A DNA stretch of 64,000 nucleotides from Thermoproteota archaeon. GTDB taxonomy: Archaea; Korarchaeota; Korarchaeia; Korarchaeales; Korarchaeaceae. Location of the stretch: the NCBI GenBank assembly GCA_027491395.1, contig JAOZFI010000006.1:62001-126000 (forward strand), given 5' to 3'. Below are positions 16,786 through 24,441 of this stretch, in pieces (position 1 is the first letter of the stretch; each line of letters starts with the position of its first letter). A model generated the notes under the pieces. It searched no databases. It worked only from the letters and a program-made list of their open reading frames with translations, and was not told the origin of the DNA. A program made the translations under genes and the position numbers.

Positions 16786-18438
16786 TCAGGTAATCCTCCT
16801 AGCTCTTATGAGGGCCGCTAAGGAGATGATCGCGACGAGCATGATGGCTAGGTATGGAATGTACTCTAGGTAGCCATGGCGCCTCCTGAGCTCGATTTTC
16901 ACGCTCGTGTCCTCCCTAAAGTACCCAGTAAAGCTCGAGGAGAGGGTTGACACATAGATGAATAGGCCTCCCTCATCCTCATACCACTTAAAGTAAACGG
17001 AGGGGAGGTCTACCTCCACATCGGGAAGGAAATTCCCTTCATCAGGCAATTGCAGTCGAAGGTATACAACTGGAGTGACCTTGGAGATGCTCACTCTGTA
17101 CATGTAACCATTCCTCTCTATGATATAGGGGGTCTGGTGAGATGCCAGACTCAAGGTAGGATCACCCAGCAGGACCTCATAAGCCGCCTCTTTGGGGCTT
17201 ATCCCTTTCTCCGTGGCCTCTTTTATGTGTAAGTTGTTCACCGTCATAACAGCCTCTCCCAACGTGCGACCCGTCAGGGCCATCATCAAGATGAGATCTG
17301 GATAGGAGGTACCCGCCTCAGATCCTATGCTGAACTCTACTCTCGTGGCTCCTATATATGCAAACGCTCCGGCTTCTAGAAACGAATAGGCTATGGAACT
17401 CTTGGGATCATCGAGATCTGAGAACCTCAGGGTATCGCATGACAGGGTGATCACTATAGCTCCCAACGGTCTAGCGGACCTCACTATGGAGGGTATGATG
17501 ACTACATGCCCCTCGGTCTTCAGGGCCATGGCGTAGGGGTTTCCGTGCAGGTTGAGATAGATAATACCATTTCTTGCCTCTCTGAGCATCTTAGCGGAGT
17601 CCTTCACCGTCAGATTGGAATACTCCACATCGGGGTGCAACACCTTCGTGCTCAATCCGTAGGATGATGCTATGAATTCCACTTTCCTAGCTAAAGGGAG
17701 ATCCTCAATGAGGGAGATACCTCTAAGTCTGTTGATCAAACCCATTGAAGCAGCATCGTCCGCGAGCAGCATCAGGAAGGGTGCAGCCACATCGGGACCG
17801 GTAAGGACTCCTAAGGAGGCGTCTAGATACGGATCATCGTCTATACAGGTTAGGAAGTCTATAACATTCAGATACCTCTCATAGTTTCGGGAGGTGAGGG
17901 GCTTGGTCAATAAGATGACGTACCTAACCCCCTTCAAGAGTTCCCGGCTCAGTTGAGCCGAATCCAAATCAATTAATTTAGCCTTTTTGAGAAAGGCTGC
18001 ATAGGCCGCCAGTAAAGAGTAATCCGGCCCATCCGAGCTGTAGAACAGGACTGCAACTTCACTCTCCATAGAAGATAGCTCTTGGGATATGAGATCCAAT
18101 TTCTTTAGGAGGGGTTCAAAGTCAGCCCCTTGAATACCCTTCTCTTTGGAGTAAAGTAGGAAATAAGCGAGTTCGTGAGGGGTCATCTCTCTAAGGATGG
18201 CTCCATATGATCCAACTTTTGCAGGGAATCCCATCTCCCTGAGCCGATCGCTCATATAGGAGGCGTTCCGGGCGACTACTATCCTCTCCTGCGGGCCCAT
18301 CGAGAGGAAGAATGCTGAAGCTGATCCGTAATCCTCGAAGACATGAACTAGGGGAAGGCTGCCGGCTTGAGCGGGTGTTAGGATCGAAACATCCGACATT
18401 ACCATCAGTGAAACGATGATGAGAAGAAAAGATCTCAA
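16786..18438 (-). CDS. Secreted, membrane-anchored gingipain-like (C25) cysteine protease
   Basis: A 550 aa protein with a signal peptide (about residues 1-26) and a C-terminal transmembrane helix (about 525-543) followed by a short basic tail. The central part carries the clan CD dyad in the C25/caspase layout. His298 lies in YLNLHGN after a hydrophobic strand, and Cys334 in IVITLSCDTLRFSD. The typical SIAYSFLEAGAFAYIGATR and GDPTLSL segments follow. A large N-terminal region and a beta-rich membrane-proximal region flank it. It should act on the outer face of the membrane. It starts in a 4-base overlap with the small gene upstream. Family assignment is from motifs only. Confidence 0.72.
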   Translation of the reverse strand: MRSFLLIIVSLMVMSDVSILTPAQAGSLPLVHVFEDYGSASAFFLSMGPQERIVVARNASYMSDRLREMGFPAKVGSYGAILREMTPHELAYFLLYSKEKGIQGADFEPLLKKLDLISQELSSMESEVAVLFYSSDGPDYSLLAAYAAFLKKAKLIDLDSAQLSRELLKGVRYVILLTKPLTSRNYERYLNVIDFLTCIDDDPYLDASLGVLTGPDVAAPFLMLLADDAASMGLINRLRGISLIEDLPLARKVEFIASSYGLSTKVLHPDVEYSNLTVKDSAKMLREARNGIIYLNLHGNPYAMALKTEGHVVIIPSIVRSARPLGAIVITLSCDTLRFSDLDDPKSSIAYSFLEAGAFAYIGATRVEFSIGSEAGTSYPDLILMMALTGRTLGEAVMTVNNLHIKEATEKGISPKEAAYEVLLGDPTLSLASHQTPYIIERNGYMYRVSISKVTPVVYLRLQLPDEGNFLPDVEVDLPSVYFKWYEDEGGLFIYVSTLSSSFTGYFREDTSVKIELRRRHGYLEYIPYLAIMLVAIISLAALIRARRIT

Positions 18439-18776
18439 TCATTACCCCCGCATTCCTTCTTGAACAGTATCTGATACTGCAAACTGGTAAACCCGTAGTT
18501 TTGAAGTACCCTTTCCAAGTCCGAGGAGAAACGACATGGGATGGAGCAAACCGGAGTTCTCTTCACATAATACGCTATGTATTTCCACTCTTGGTCCTCG
18601 TCATCTAGAAGATCTGCTAGGGACCTGAGCCTCCTCTTAGAGGAGAGCACAGATCTAATGAAGGCGAGAGTGAGGTCAACCGCTAAATCTAACGACTTAT
18701 CTGACTTGAACCCTTCCCTCCTCGCAAGCTCCCTTACTGCAGAAGAGATGACCTCCTCCAGTTCGTCCGCTGCCAA
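18435..18776 (-). CDS. Small hypothetical protein coupled to C25-like protease
   Basis: A 113 aa protein of no family I recognise. It is charged and mostly helical in appearance (ADELEEVISSAVRELARREG and following). Three cysteines lie near the end (TPVCSIPC and KKECGGND). It has no signal peptide or membrane segment. The TTG at 18776 is preceded by CAGGTG at a suitable distance. A longer frame to 18848 runs into tRNA-Gly and is rejected. The stop overlaps the protease start by 4 bases, so the two products are made together and may work together. It begins 20 bases after the CCA end of tRNA-Gly. Confidence 0.65.
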   Translation of the reverse strand: MAADELEEVISSAVRELARREGFKSDKSLDLAVDLTLAFIRSVLSSKRRLRSLADLLDDEDQEWKYIAYYVKRTPVCSIPCRFSSDLERVLQNYGFTSLQYQILFKKECGGND

Positions 18777-18796
18777 GACGCGACACCTGTATGTTA

Positions 18797-18873
18797 TGGT
18801 GCGGCCGCCGGGATTTGAACCCGGGTCTCCGGCTTGGAGGGCCGGCATCCTGTCCAGGCTAGACTACGGCCGC
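18797..18873 (-). tRNA. tRNA-Gly(UCC)
   Basis: Acceptor GCGGCCG/CGGCCGC, anticodon stem CCGGC/GCCGG around CCTCCAA (anticodon TCC), T arm CCGGGTTCAAATCCCGG, discriminator A at 18800, then an encoded CCA at 18799-18797. There is no intron. A TATA-like GTTTTTAGA lies about 30 bases upstream. Confidence 0.97.
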
Positions 18874-19011
18874 CAGCTGTCTATGCTGCCTTCTGGATCT
18901 AAAAACTTTAGCTCAGCACCCGCGCTGGGGGAGTTGCGAAACGAATTAGTAAATATATTTATTGATGATAACTGGTTATGCCATACCGAAACTAGAAGAA
19001 TCCGTCCACAG

Positions 19012-19023
19012 TAGTTTATTATA
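19012..19023 (+). promoter_or_regulatory. Upstream TATA-like element before TFB
   Basis: TTTATTATAACG, centred about 24 bases before an in-frame ATG at 19042. That spacing would suit a leaderless, N-terminally longer TFB. A second, stronger TATA element lies at 19086-19095, so two promoters may be present. Confidence 0.35.
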
Positions 19024-19085
19024 ACGCAGCGATCTTAGAGGATGAGTAGGGCTAGGGACCCGCTCATTGATAAGTTTAGCGAAAC

Positions 19086-19095
19086 TTTTATATAT
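19086..19095 (+). promoter_or_regulatory. TATA box of TFB gene
   Basis: TTTTATATAT, a close match to the archaeal TATA consensus, 34 bases before the ATG at 19129. Transcription would start near 19115, leaving a leader of about 14 bases. This is the main reason for preferring 19129 as the TFB start. Confidence 0.6.
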
Positions 19096-19128
19096 GCATA
19101 TAGGGGTCTACACTTCGGCAATTTACTA

Positions 19129-20154
19129 ATGGGGTGGTGGGTTTTCCTGTCTCGGGAGAAGAGAGATTATCCTAAGGCCGCCGAACCTTCCTCTCAAGAA
19201 GAGGAGGAGCTAAGGTGCCCTAGATGCGGGAGCACTAACATAGTGGAGGATCCTGAAACTGGGGACCTGGTTTGTCAAGATTGCGGCCTCATTATAGATT
19301 CAAGCGTCCTGAACTTCTCGAAGGACTGGCGGGCCTTCGATTCAGATGAATACATGGAGAGGGCTCACGCCGGTGCCCCGGTTACTCCATTAAGACCGGG
19401 CTTCGGTCTCGACACCGAGATAACTCTTACTAGAGGACTAAGCAAGAAATCCGTGAACCAATTGAAGAGGACCCAGAAGCATGTGGCGGACTCCAAGGAG
19501 AAGACCGTGGAACCTGCCCTAAGGAAGATAAGAGATGCTGCTGAGTCTCTAAACCTACCGCAAGAGACTGTCGAGGATGCAGCCACTCTCTACAGGATGG
19601 CCGCACGGGCTGGACTGGTTAAAGGGAGAAGCATGGATGCCATGGTAGCCGCGGTCATCTATGCCGCCTGTAGGAGAACAGATGTACCTAGGACCTTAGA
19701 GGAGGTATCGAGATACTTCTCTCTGGAGGAGAAAGAGGTTGGGAGGAGCTTCAGGTTCCTGTTCAGGAAGCTAGGGATACAGATACCTCCACCGAAACCG
19801 GAGAATTTTGTATATCTCATATGCTCCAAGCTGAACCTCCCTGAAGAGATCGCGACGCAAGCAATAAGGATAATCAAGATAGCCAAGAAGAACGGAGCTA
19901 CGATGGGAAGAGAGCCGGTAGGCGTGGCCGCAGCAGCAGTCTACATGGCCTGCCAAGAGTTAGGCATACACAGGACTCAGAGAGAGCTAGCTCAGGCAGC
20001 TAACGTTACTGAGGTCACCGTGAGGAATAGGTACAAGGAACTCATCCAGAAGGCCCGCAAAGAATGGTTAGATGAGATAGGAGAGGAAAGATTGAATGAA
20101 ATAAAGAAGAGAATAGCCGAGAAGGTGAAAGCAGCCTCACAGGTGAAAGAATAA
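19129..20154 (+). CDS. tfb: Transcription initiation factor TFB
   Basis: Archaeal TFIIB homologue that binds the TBP-TATA complex and recruits RNA polymerase. The N-terminal zinc ribbon uses Cys30, 33, 49 and 52 (CPRCG, CQDCG). The B-finger region with LNFSKDWRAFDSDE and two cyclin-fold repeats follow, the second ending with TEVTVRNRYKEL as the DNA-reading helix. The length is 341 aa from 19129. A longer frame from 19042 would add 29 residues that lie across the TATA box. rpoP, signal peptidase and tbp follow on the same strand. Confidence 0.95.
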   Translation: MGWWVFLSREKRDYPKAAEPSSQEEEELRCPRCGSTNIVEDPETGDLVCQDCGLIIDSSVLNFSKDWRAFDSDEYMERAHAGAPVTPLRPGFGLDTEITLTRGLSKKSVNQLKRTQKHVADSKEKTVEPALRKIRDAAESLNLPQETVEDAATLYRMAARAGLVKGRSMDAMVAAVIYAACRRTDVPRTLEEVSRYFSLEEKEVGRSFRFLFRKLGIQIPPPKPENFVYLICSKLNLPEEIATQAIRIIKIAKKNGATMGREPVGVAAAAVYMACQELGIHRTQRELAQAANVTEVTVRNRYKELIQKARKEWLDEIGEERLNEIKKRIAEKVKAASQVKE

Positions 20155-20193
20155 TCTTTTTATTCCCCTTCAACGGCTCCATGGTGAGTTGGA

Positions 20194-20337
20194 ATGTATC
20201 AGTGCCTAAGGTGCGGCTACATCTTCACTAAGGAGGAGATGGAGGAATACTTCAAGGACTTTAAATGCCCTAGATGCGGGTACAGGATCCTAAGGAAAGT
20301 GAGGAAAGAGGAACCCAAGGTGGTGAAGGCGATCTGA
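20194..20337 (+). CDS. rpoP: RNA polymerase subunit P (Rpb12-like)
   Basis: A 47 aa zinc-ribbon protein, Met-Tyr-Gln then CLRCGYIF and CPRCGYRILRKVR, matching archaeal RpoP, which contacts the D/L platform and is needed for open-complex formation. The ATG at 20194 is preceded by GGTGAG at 5 bases. The downstream signal peptidase gene starts 1 base after its stop. Placement directly after TFB groups three basal transcription genes within 2.5 kb. Confidence 0.88.
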   Translation: MYQCLRCGYIFTKEEMEEYFKDFKCPRCGYRILRKVRKEEPKVVKAI

Positions 20338-20338
20338 G

Positions 20339-20911
20339 TTGCCAGCCGATGAGGCGAACAAGTGGTTAACAAAGGAAATACTCACGCTGGCCGTATTATT
20401 CCTGATCTTTTTAGCATTCTTCAAGGTAGTCCTACCCCTGCTGACAGGTGTGGACTCCCCATTTACCGTGGTGACATCGGGATCGATGAGACCCACCTTG
20501 GAAGTGGGGGATCTACTCATAGTGGTGGGCGCTGACCCTTACAATCTAAAGGTAGGGGACATAATAGTGTTCAGAGTCCCTTGGTCGAGCTCGCTCATAG
20601 TCCACAGGATAATCAGAATAGACATGAGCATGAACGGGCCAGTCTTTTACACTAAGGGAGATAACAACGCGCTTCCTGATCCGGGTTTCAGGACCTCTAG
20701 GGACATATACGGCAAAGTGGTTCTCAGAATTCCCTACTTGGGTTCCGCTCTGGAGCTGCTCCAGTCGCTTCCAGCCAAGCTGGCGATTGTCGGAATTATT
20801 GCAGCCTATCTCCTCTATGAGTATTCCAAGGTATTAGGAAAGGAGAGTACCGATAATGAGCCTTATGAGCTTTACACAACCGAACAAGACGATAAATGGG
20901 AAGAAACCTGA
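20339..20911 (+). CDS. Signal peptidase I, archaeal/ER type
   Basis: Membrane serine protease that removes signal peptides outside the cytoplasmic membrane. It has an N-terminal transmembrane helix (about residues 15-36). The catalytic Ser49 lies in TSGSMRPTLEVGDLL and the general-base His89 in LIVHRI, as in Sec11-like enzymes that use His rather than Lys. The C-terminal segment KGDNNALPDPGF is followed by a second membrane helix (about 145-162) and an acidic tail. The start is TTG at 20339, immediately after rpoP. It could process the secreted proteases encoded in this window. Confidence 0.93.
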   Translation: MPADEANKWLTKEILTLAVLFLIFLAFFKVVLPLLTGVDSPFTVVTSGSMRPTLEVGDLLIVVGADPYNLKVGDIIVFRVPWSSSLIVHRIIRIDMSMNGPVFYTKGDNNALPDPGFRTSRDIYGKVVLRIPYLGSALELLQSLPAKLAIVGIIAAYLLYEYSKVLGKESTDNEPYELYTTEQDDKWEET

Positions 20912-20944
20912 AATTCTAGTGATTAGAGGTATCTAGTGGTAGAT

Positions 20945-20979
20945 CAAGTGGGGGAATAAAGGAGGCCCAAGTGGGGGAA
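20945..20979 (+). repeat. Tandem 12-bp direct repeat upstream of tbp
   Basis: CAAGTGGGGGAA occurs at 20945-20956 and again at 20968-20979, 23 bases start to start, about two helical turns. The second copy ends 16 bases before the tbp TATA element. Position and helical phasing suggest protein-binding sites on one face of the DNA; this is inference. Confidence 0.6.
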
Positions 20980-20994
20980 GGTAGCTGCCTCTCC

Positions 20995-21003
20995 TTTATA
21001 TAT
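20995..21003 (+). promoter_or_regulatory. TATA box of tbp
   Basis: TTTATATAT, a near-perfect archaeal TATA element. Transcription should begin near 21023, so the in-frame ATG at 21005 is probably not used and the ATG at 21041 is. Confidence 0.6.
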
Positions 21004-21040
21004 AATGGGCCACTCGGATAGTAGTGAAACGGGGAAAACT

Positions 21041-21676
21041 ATGTCATTCGACGATAGTGAAAGCGAAGTAATGGAAGAAAAATCCACAAAAAAGGAAGAT
21101 GTGGAAGAAATTTTAAGAAGGCTGAGGGAGCCCGAGATAACCATCCAGAACGTCGTGTCATCAGCTGACATAAGGCAGAGACTCGATCTACACGAGATTG
21201 CCAAGAAGATAAAGAAATCAAGGTATGATCCGGAGAAGTTCCCCGGACTAGTGCTCAAGCTAGATGAACCCAAGGCCGCCCTCCTGCTCTTCAGCAGTGG
21301 GAAGTTCGTATGCACTGGTACTAAGTCCGTAGAGGAATCGGCTAGAGCCATAAATGCGGCGATAGAGGTCCTCAAGAAGCATGGGATAGAGGTCAAAAGG
21401 AGGCCTCTCATCAAGGCAGAGAACATAGTTGCTTCCGCAAAGCTCTTCGTCAAGGTAGACATAGAGAAACTGGCTTTGGAGCTTCCTAACACTCTCTACG
21501 AGCCAGAACAGTTCCCAGGTCTGATATTCAGGATGAAGGATCCCGATGTAGTTTTCCTGATATTCGCCTCTGGAAGCCTAGTTTGTACCGGTGCGAAGAA
21601 GGAGTCTGATGTAAAGAGGGCAGTCTATAAATTGAGGAGGATCCTAGCTGAAGGCGGATATCTAGTTTTCGATTGA
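21041..21676 (+). CDS. tbp: TATA-binding protein
   Basis: General transcription factor with two imperfect repeats of the saddle fold. Repeat one is INRQ-like with ITIQNVVSSADI, FPGLVLKL and SGKFVCTGTKS. Repeat two has AENIVASAKL, FPGLIFRM and SGSLVCTGAKK. Before the core lies an acidic, lysine-rich extension (SFDDSESEVMEEKSTKKE), which most archaeal TBPs lack or have in shorter form. The length is 211 aa from 21041. A start at 21005 would add 12 residues but sits only 2 bases past the TATA box. It is preceded by its own strong promoter and a phased direct repeat. Confidence 0.96.
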   Translation: MSFDDSESEVMEEKSTKKEDVEEILRRLREPEITIQNVVSSADIRQRLDLHEIAKKIKKSRYDPEKFPGLVLKLDEPKAALLLFSSGKFVCTGTKSVEESARAINAAIEVLKKHGIEVKRRPLIKAENIVASAKLFVKVDIEKLALELPNTLYEPEQFPGLIFRMKDPDVVFLIFASGSLVCTGAKKESDVKRAVYKLRRILAEGGYLVFD

Positions 21677-21740
21677 ATGCCGGTTCTCTCGACTCCAGCT
21701 CTTTTTATTTTAGTCAGGCGCTAACTGTGGGGGTGGGTCC

Positions 21741-22838
21741 ATGGTAAAGACGACAGTCTCAGTCATCAAAGCCGATATAGGTGGTCTGGCCGGGCATCAC
21801 GTGGTTCACCCCAAGCTCAAGGAAGTAGCTGCTCAGGAGCTGTCTAAAGCCAAAGACTCTAGGCTTATAGAGGATTTCTACGTGACGGCAGTAGGGGATG
21901 ACCTTCAACTGATAATGACACACAGGAAAGGAGTAGAGAACCCCGAAATCCACGAACTGGCTTGGAATGTTTTCAAGAAAGGTACTGAGGTGGCGAAGGA
22001 GTTAGGACTCTATGGTGCGGGACAGGACCTCCTAAAGGATGCGTTCTCAGGAAATCTAAAGGGCATGGGACCTGGAGTGGCTGAAATGGAGTTCGAAGAG
22101 AGGCCATCTGATCCTTTAATTGTGTTCATGGCGGATAAGACCGAACCGGGCGCCTTCAACCTCCCCATGTTCCGGATATTCGCGGATCCCTTCAACACAG
22201 CCGGCTTGGTTATAGACCCTAGGCTCCACGACGGTTTCATATTCGAGATAATGGATGTGATGGAGAGCAAGGTCGTGGAGATGTCCTCTCCGGAGGAGAT
22301 GTACGACATCCTCTCCCTAATCGGTACTCCAGGCAGATATGTGATACGCAGGGTGTTTAGGAAGTCCGATAGAGAGATAGCAGCCGTGGTCAGTACAACT
22401 AGGCTGAACCTGATCGCTGGCAAGTATGTGGGTAAGGACGATCCCGTAGCTATAGTTAGGGCGCAAAGCGGATTTCCGGCGCTAGGAGAGGTGCTCGAAC
22501 CCTTCTCGTTCCCCTTCTTGGTAGCTGGCTGGATGAGAGGATCTCACCACGGTCCCCTCATGCCCGTCTCCGAGGCCGACGCGAGGCCCAGTAGATTCGA
22601 TGGCCCTCCCAGAATAGTCGCCTTAGGATTCCAAGTGCAGGACTCCAAGCTAATAGGACCGAGCGATCTCTTCTCTGATGTGGCCTTTGATGAAGCTAGG
22701 AGAATGGCCAACATGATAACTGACTACATGAGGAGGCACGGTCCCTTCATGCCACATAGACTCGGACCCGAGGAGATGGAGTACACGACATTGCCCAAGG
22801 TACTTGAGAAATTGAAGGACAGGTTCAGGCCCGAGTGA
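21741..22838 (+). CDS. fbp: Fructose-1,6-bisphosphate aldolase/phosphatase
   Basis: Bifunctional class V enzyme of archaeal gluconeogenesis that condenses the triose phosphates and dephosphorylates the product to fructose 6-phosphate. Family landmarks are KADIGGLAGHH near the N terminus, the GDDLQLIMTH motif, YGAGQDLLKDAFSGN, GMGPGVAEMEF, and SHHGPLMPV near the C terminus. The length of 365 aa is normal. GGGGGTGGG precedes the ATG. The 3' end overlaps convergent triosephosphate isomerase by 14 bases, so two consecutive enzymes of the pathway are encoded tail to tail. Confidence 0.97.
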   Translation: MVKTTVSVIKADIGGLAGHHVVHPKLKEVAAQELSKAKDSRLIEDFYVTAVGDDLQLIMTHRKGVENPEIHELAWNVFKKGTEVAKELGLYGAGQDLLKDAFSGNLKGMGPGVAEMEFEERPSDPLIVFMADKTEPGAFNLPMFRIFADPFNTAGLVIDPRLHDGFIFEIMDVMESKVVEMSSPEEMYDILSLIGTPGRYVIRRVFRKSDREIAAVVSTTRLNLIAGKYVGKDDPVAIVRAQSGFPALGEVLEPFSFPFLVAGWMRGSHHGPLMPVSEADARPSRFDGPPRIVALGFQVQDSKLIGPSDLFSDVAFDEARRMANMITDYMRRHGPFMPHRLGPEEMEYTTLPKVLEKLKDRFRPE

Positions 22839-23514
22839 TTTCCACGAAAGGCTCCACCAACTCTTCCATTTTTTCGTAAGGATTTGGACTTTTGGCTACA
22901 GCGGAGGCAACAAGCACACCATAGCTACCGAGCCTTATCGCAGCTCTTACATCTTCTCCACTGGTGATTCCTGCACCGCAGAGGAGATCAACGTTAGGAT
23001 TGACATCTATCACGGCCTTAAGCGAGTTCTGAACGACCTCCGGTTTGGCCTTTGATACCGGAATGCCCGTTCCGATGAGTTCAGGAGGTTCTATGGCGAC
23101 CGCGTCTGGGGATAAGGCCGCGACGGCTGCCGACTCTTGAGGCGTTGGAGCGCACACTATGGGAGAGAGACCCAATTCTTTCAGCTTTGTAACGGCCACA
23201 CTTATATGATGGAGCTCTATCTGCTTCTCAGAATGGTTCAACAGGGAACCTCTAGCACCAGACTTTTTTACGAGTTCAGGCGGAATATGACCCGTGTGGG
23301 CCCCCGGGTCTATGGGATCCACATGCTGGGAGTACACTGGGATATCAACGCTTTCCGCCACTACTTTCAAATCCAGTACATTCGGAGCAATGCCGATAAG
23401 AACCCCTGTTTCCCTCCAGACCTTCTCCGCTTGTCTAGCTATCTCCACGGCCTTCACTCCCGAAGCCTGTGAGTATGTCTTCAGGTTAACCAGCAGCCTA
23501 GGAACCTCTGTCAT
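22825..23514 (-). CDS. tpiA: Triosephosphate isomerase
   Basis: Interconverts dihydroxyacetone phosphate and glyceraldehyde 3-phosphate. It is the short archaeal form at 229 aa. It has the Lys in VNLKTY, the catalytic His in LLNHSEK, the catalytic Glu in VAIEPPELIGTG (the following loop 6 is IGTGIPVSKA) and the phosphate-binding GAGITSGED. It supplies substrates to the neighbouring FBP aldolase/phosphatase. It is divergent from the DUF89 gene, with 41 bases between start codons. Confidence 0.96.
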   Translation of the reverse strand: MTEVPRLLVNLKTYSQASGVKAVEIARQAEKVWRETGVLIGIAPNVLDLKVVAESVDIPVYSQHVDPIDPGAHTGHIPPELVKKSGARGSLLNHSEKQIELHHISVAVTKLKELGLSPIVCAPTPQESAAVAALSPDAVAIEPPELIGTGIPVSKAKPEVVQNSLKAVIDVNPNVDLLCGAGITSGEDVRAAIRLGSYGVLVASAVAKSPNPYEKMEELVEPFVEITRA

Positions 23515-23555
23515 AATTTAGTTGCTCTCCCAAATCTTAATCAGCTTTTTGTTAG

Positions 23556-24437
23556 GTGGGGATCCCGATTGAAATGAAGCTGGATTACAGGTGCCCCGCC
23601 TGTATATTTAAGGTGGCAGCTAGAGAGGCTAGGTATGTACCGACCGATAGGAGACTTCCCTTTGTCAGGGATGTAGTGCGGGCCCTCCACTCTATGATGG
23701 ACGAGGCTCCTACTCCCGCTCACATAGCGGCCGAGAGGGAGAAACTCCTCAAATCATACTCTGGATCGGAAGATCCCTATGCGACCAGAAAGGGGGAGCT
23801 AATAGAACTAGTCCTAAAGGATCTAGTTCCCCTGATAGAGGAAGAGCTAGTTAACCTACCTGAGGGCTACCACAGGTTCAGATGGCTTGCCCTGAACTCC
23901 GCATCGGCGAACGGATACGAAGTCCCACTAATGGGGGGAAAAGACCTCGTAGAGAGGTTCACCAAGGTGGTAGCTAGGGACCTAGAGATAGACGGCACTG
24001 AGGAGGCGTTCGATATAATAACTAAAGCCGGTCCGGGGGACATAATATCCTTCATCTTCGACAACGCCCACGAAGCCCCAATAGACTTAATCCTAGTCAA
24101 GTATCTAGAACAGATGGGCAAGACCGTATATCTGTTTGCGAAAAAGTCTCCCATGGCTGACGATCTGACTGTGGAGGAACTACGATCACTGCACAAGTCA
24201 CCCTACATCTTCGGTTTGAGTTCCCCGCTTGGAGTCATGCCTGAAAGGGAGACGGAGGTTAACATGAACATCCTTAGATCCTCGAAGCTTATCATAGCCA
24301 AGGGGATGGCCAGCTACGAGACCCTCACCGAGGTGGACTTAGGTGTAAAGGTATTACACTTGCTCACACTAAAATGCGAGGCCGTTGCAGAACATGCTGG
24401 TGGAAAGCTGGGGAGCCCAGTAGCCATAATGAGGTGA
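23556..24437 (+). CDS. DUF89/ARMT1-like metal-dependent phosphatase
   Basis: A 293 aa protein of the DUF89 family (COG1578 type). Characterised members are metal-dependent phosphatases that clear damaged or excess sugar phosphates and related metabolites. It has an N-terminal RCPACIFK cysteine pair as in archaeal members, and the metal-binding FIFDNAHEAPIDLI (GDNAGE-like) in the middle. A C-terminal SKLIIAKGMASYE completes the match. A role beside TPI and FBP in sugar-phosphate repair is plausible but unproven. GTG at 23556 could be leaderless; the in-frame ATG at 23574 begins closer to the conserved region. Confidence 0.82.
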   Translation: MGIPIEMKLDYRCPACIFKVAAREARYVPTDRRLPFVRDVVRALHSMMDEAPTPAHIAAEREKLLKSYSGSEDPYATRKGELIELVLKDLVPLIEEELVNLPEGYHRFRWLALNSASANGYEVPLMGGKDLVERFTKVVARDLEIDGTEEAFDIITKAGPGDIISFIFDNAHEAPIDLILVKYLEQMGKTVYLFAKKSPMADDLTVEELRSLHKSPYIFGLSSPLGVMPERETEVNMNILRSSKLIIAKGMASYETLTEVDLGVKVLHLLTLKCEAVAEHAGGKLGSPVAIMR

Positions 24438-24441
24438 TAGG

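Noticed and set aside
18777-18848. Longer frame for the small protease-coupled gene
   Set aside because: It runs across tRNA-Gly; TTG at 18776 has its own SD motif.
18966-18990. Possible C/D box guide RNA (TTGATGA)
   Set aside because: The C box is imperfect, no D or D' box is placed correctly and no kink-turn partner is seen.
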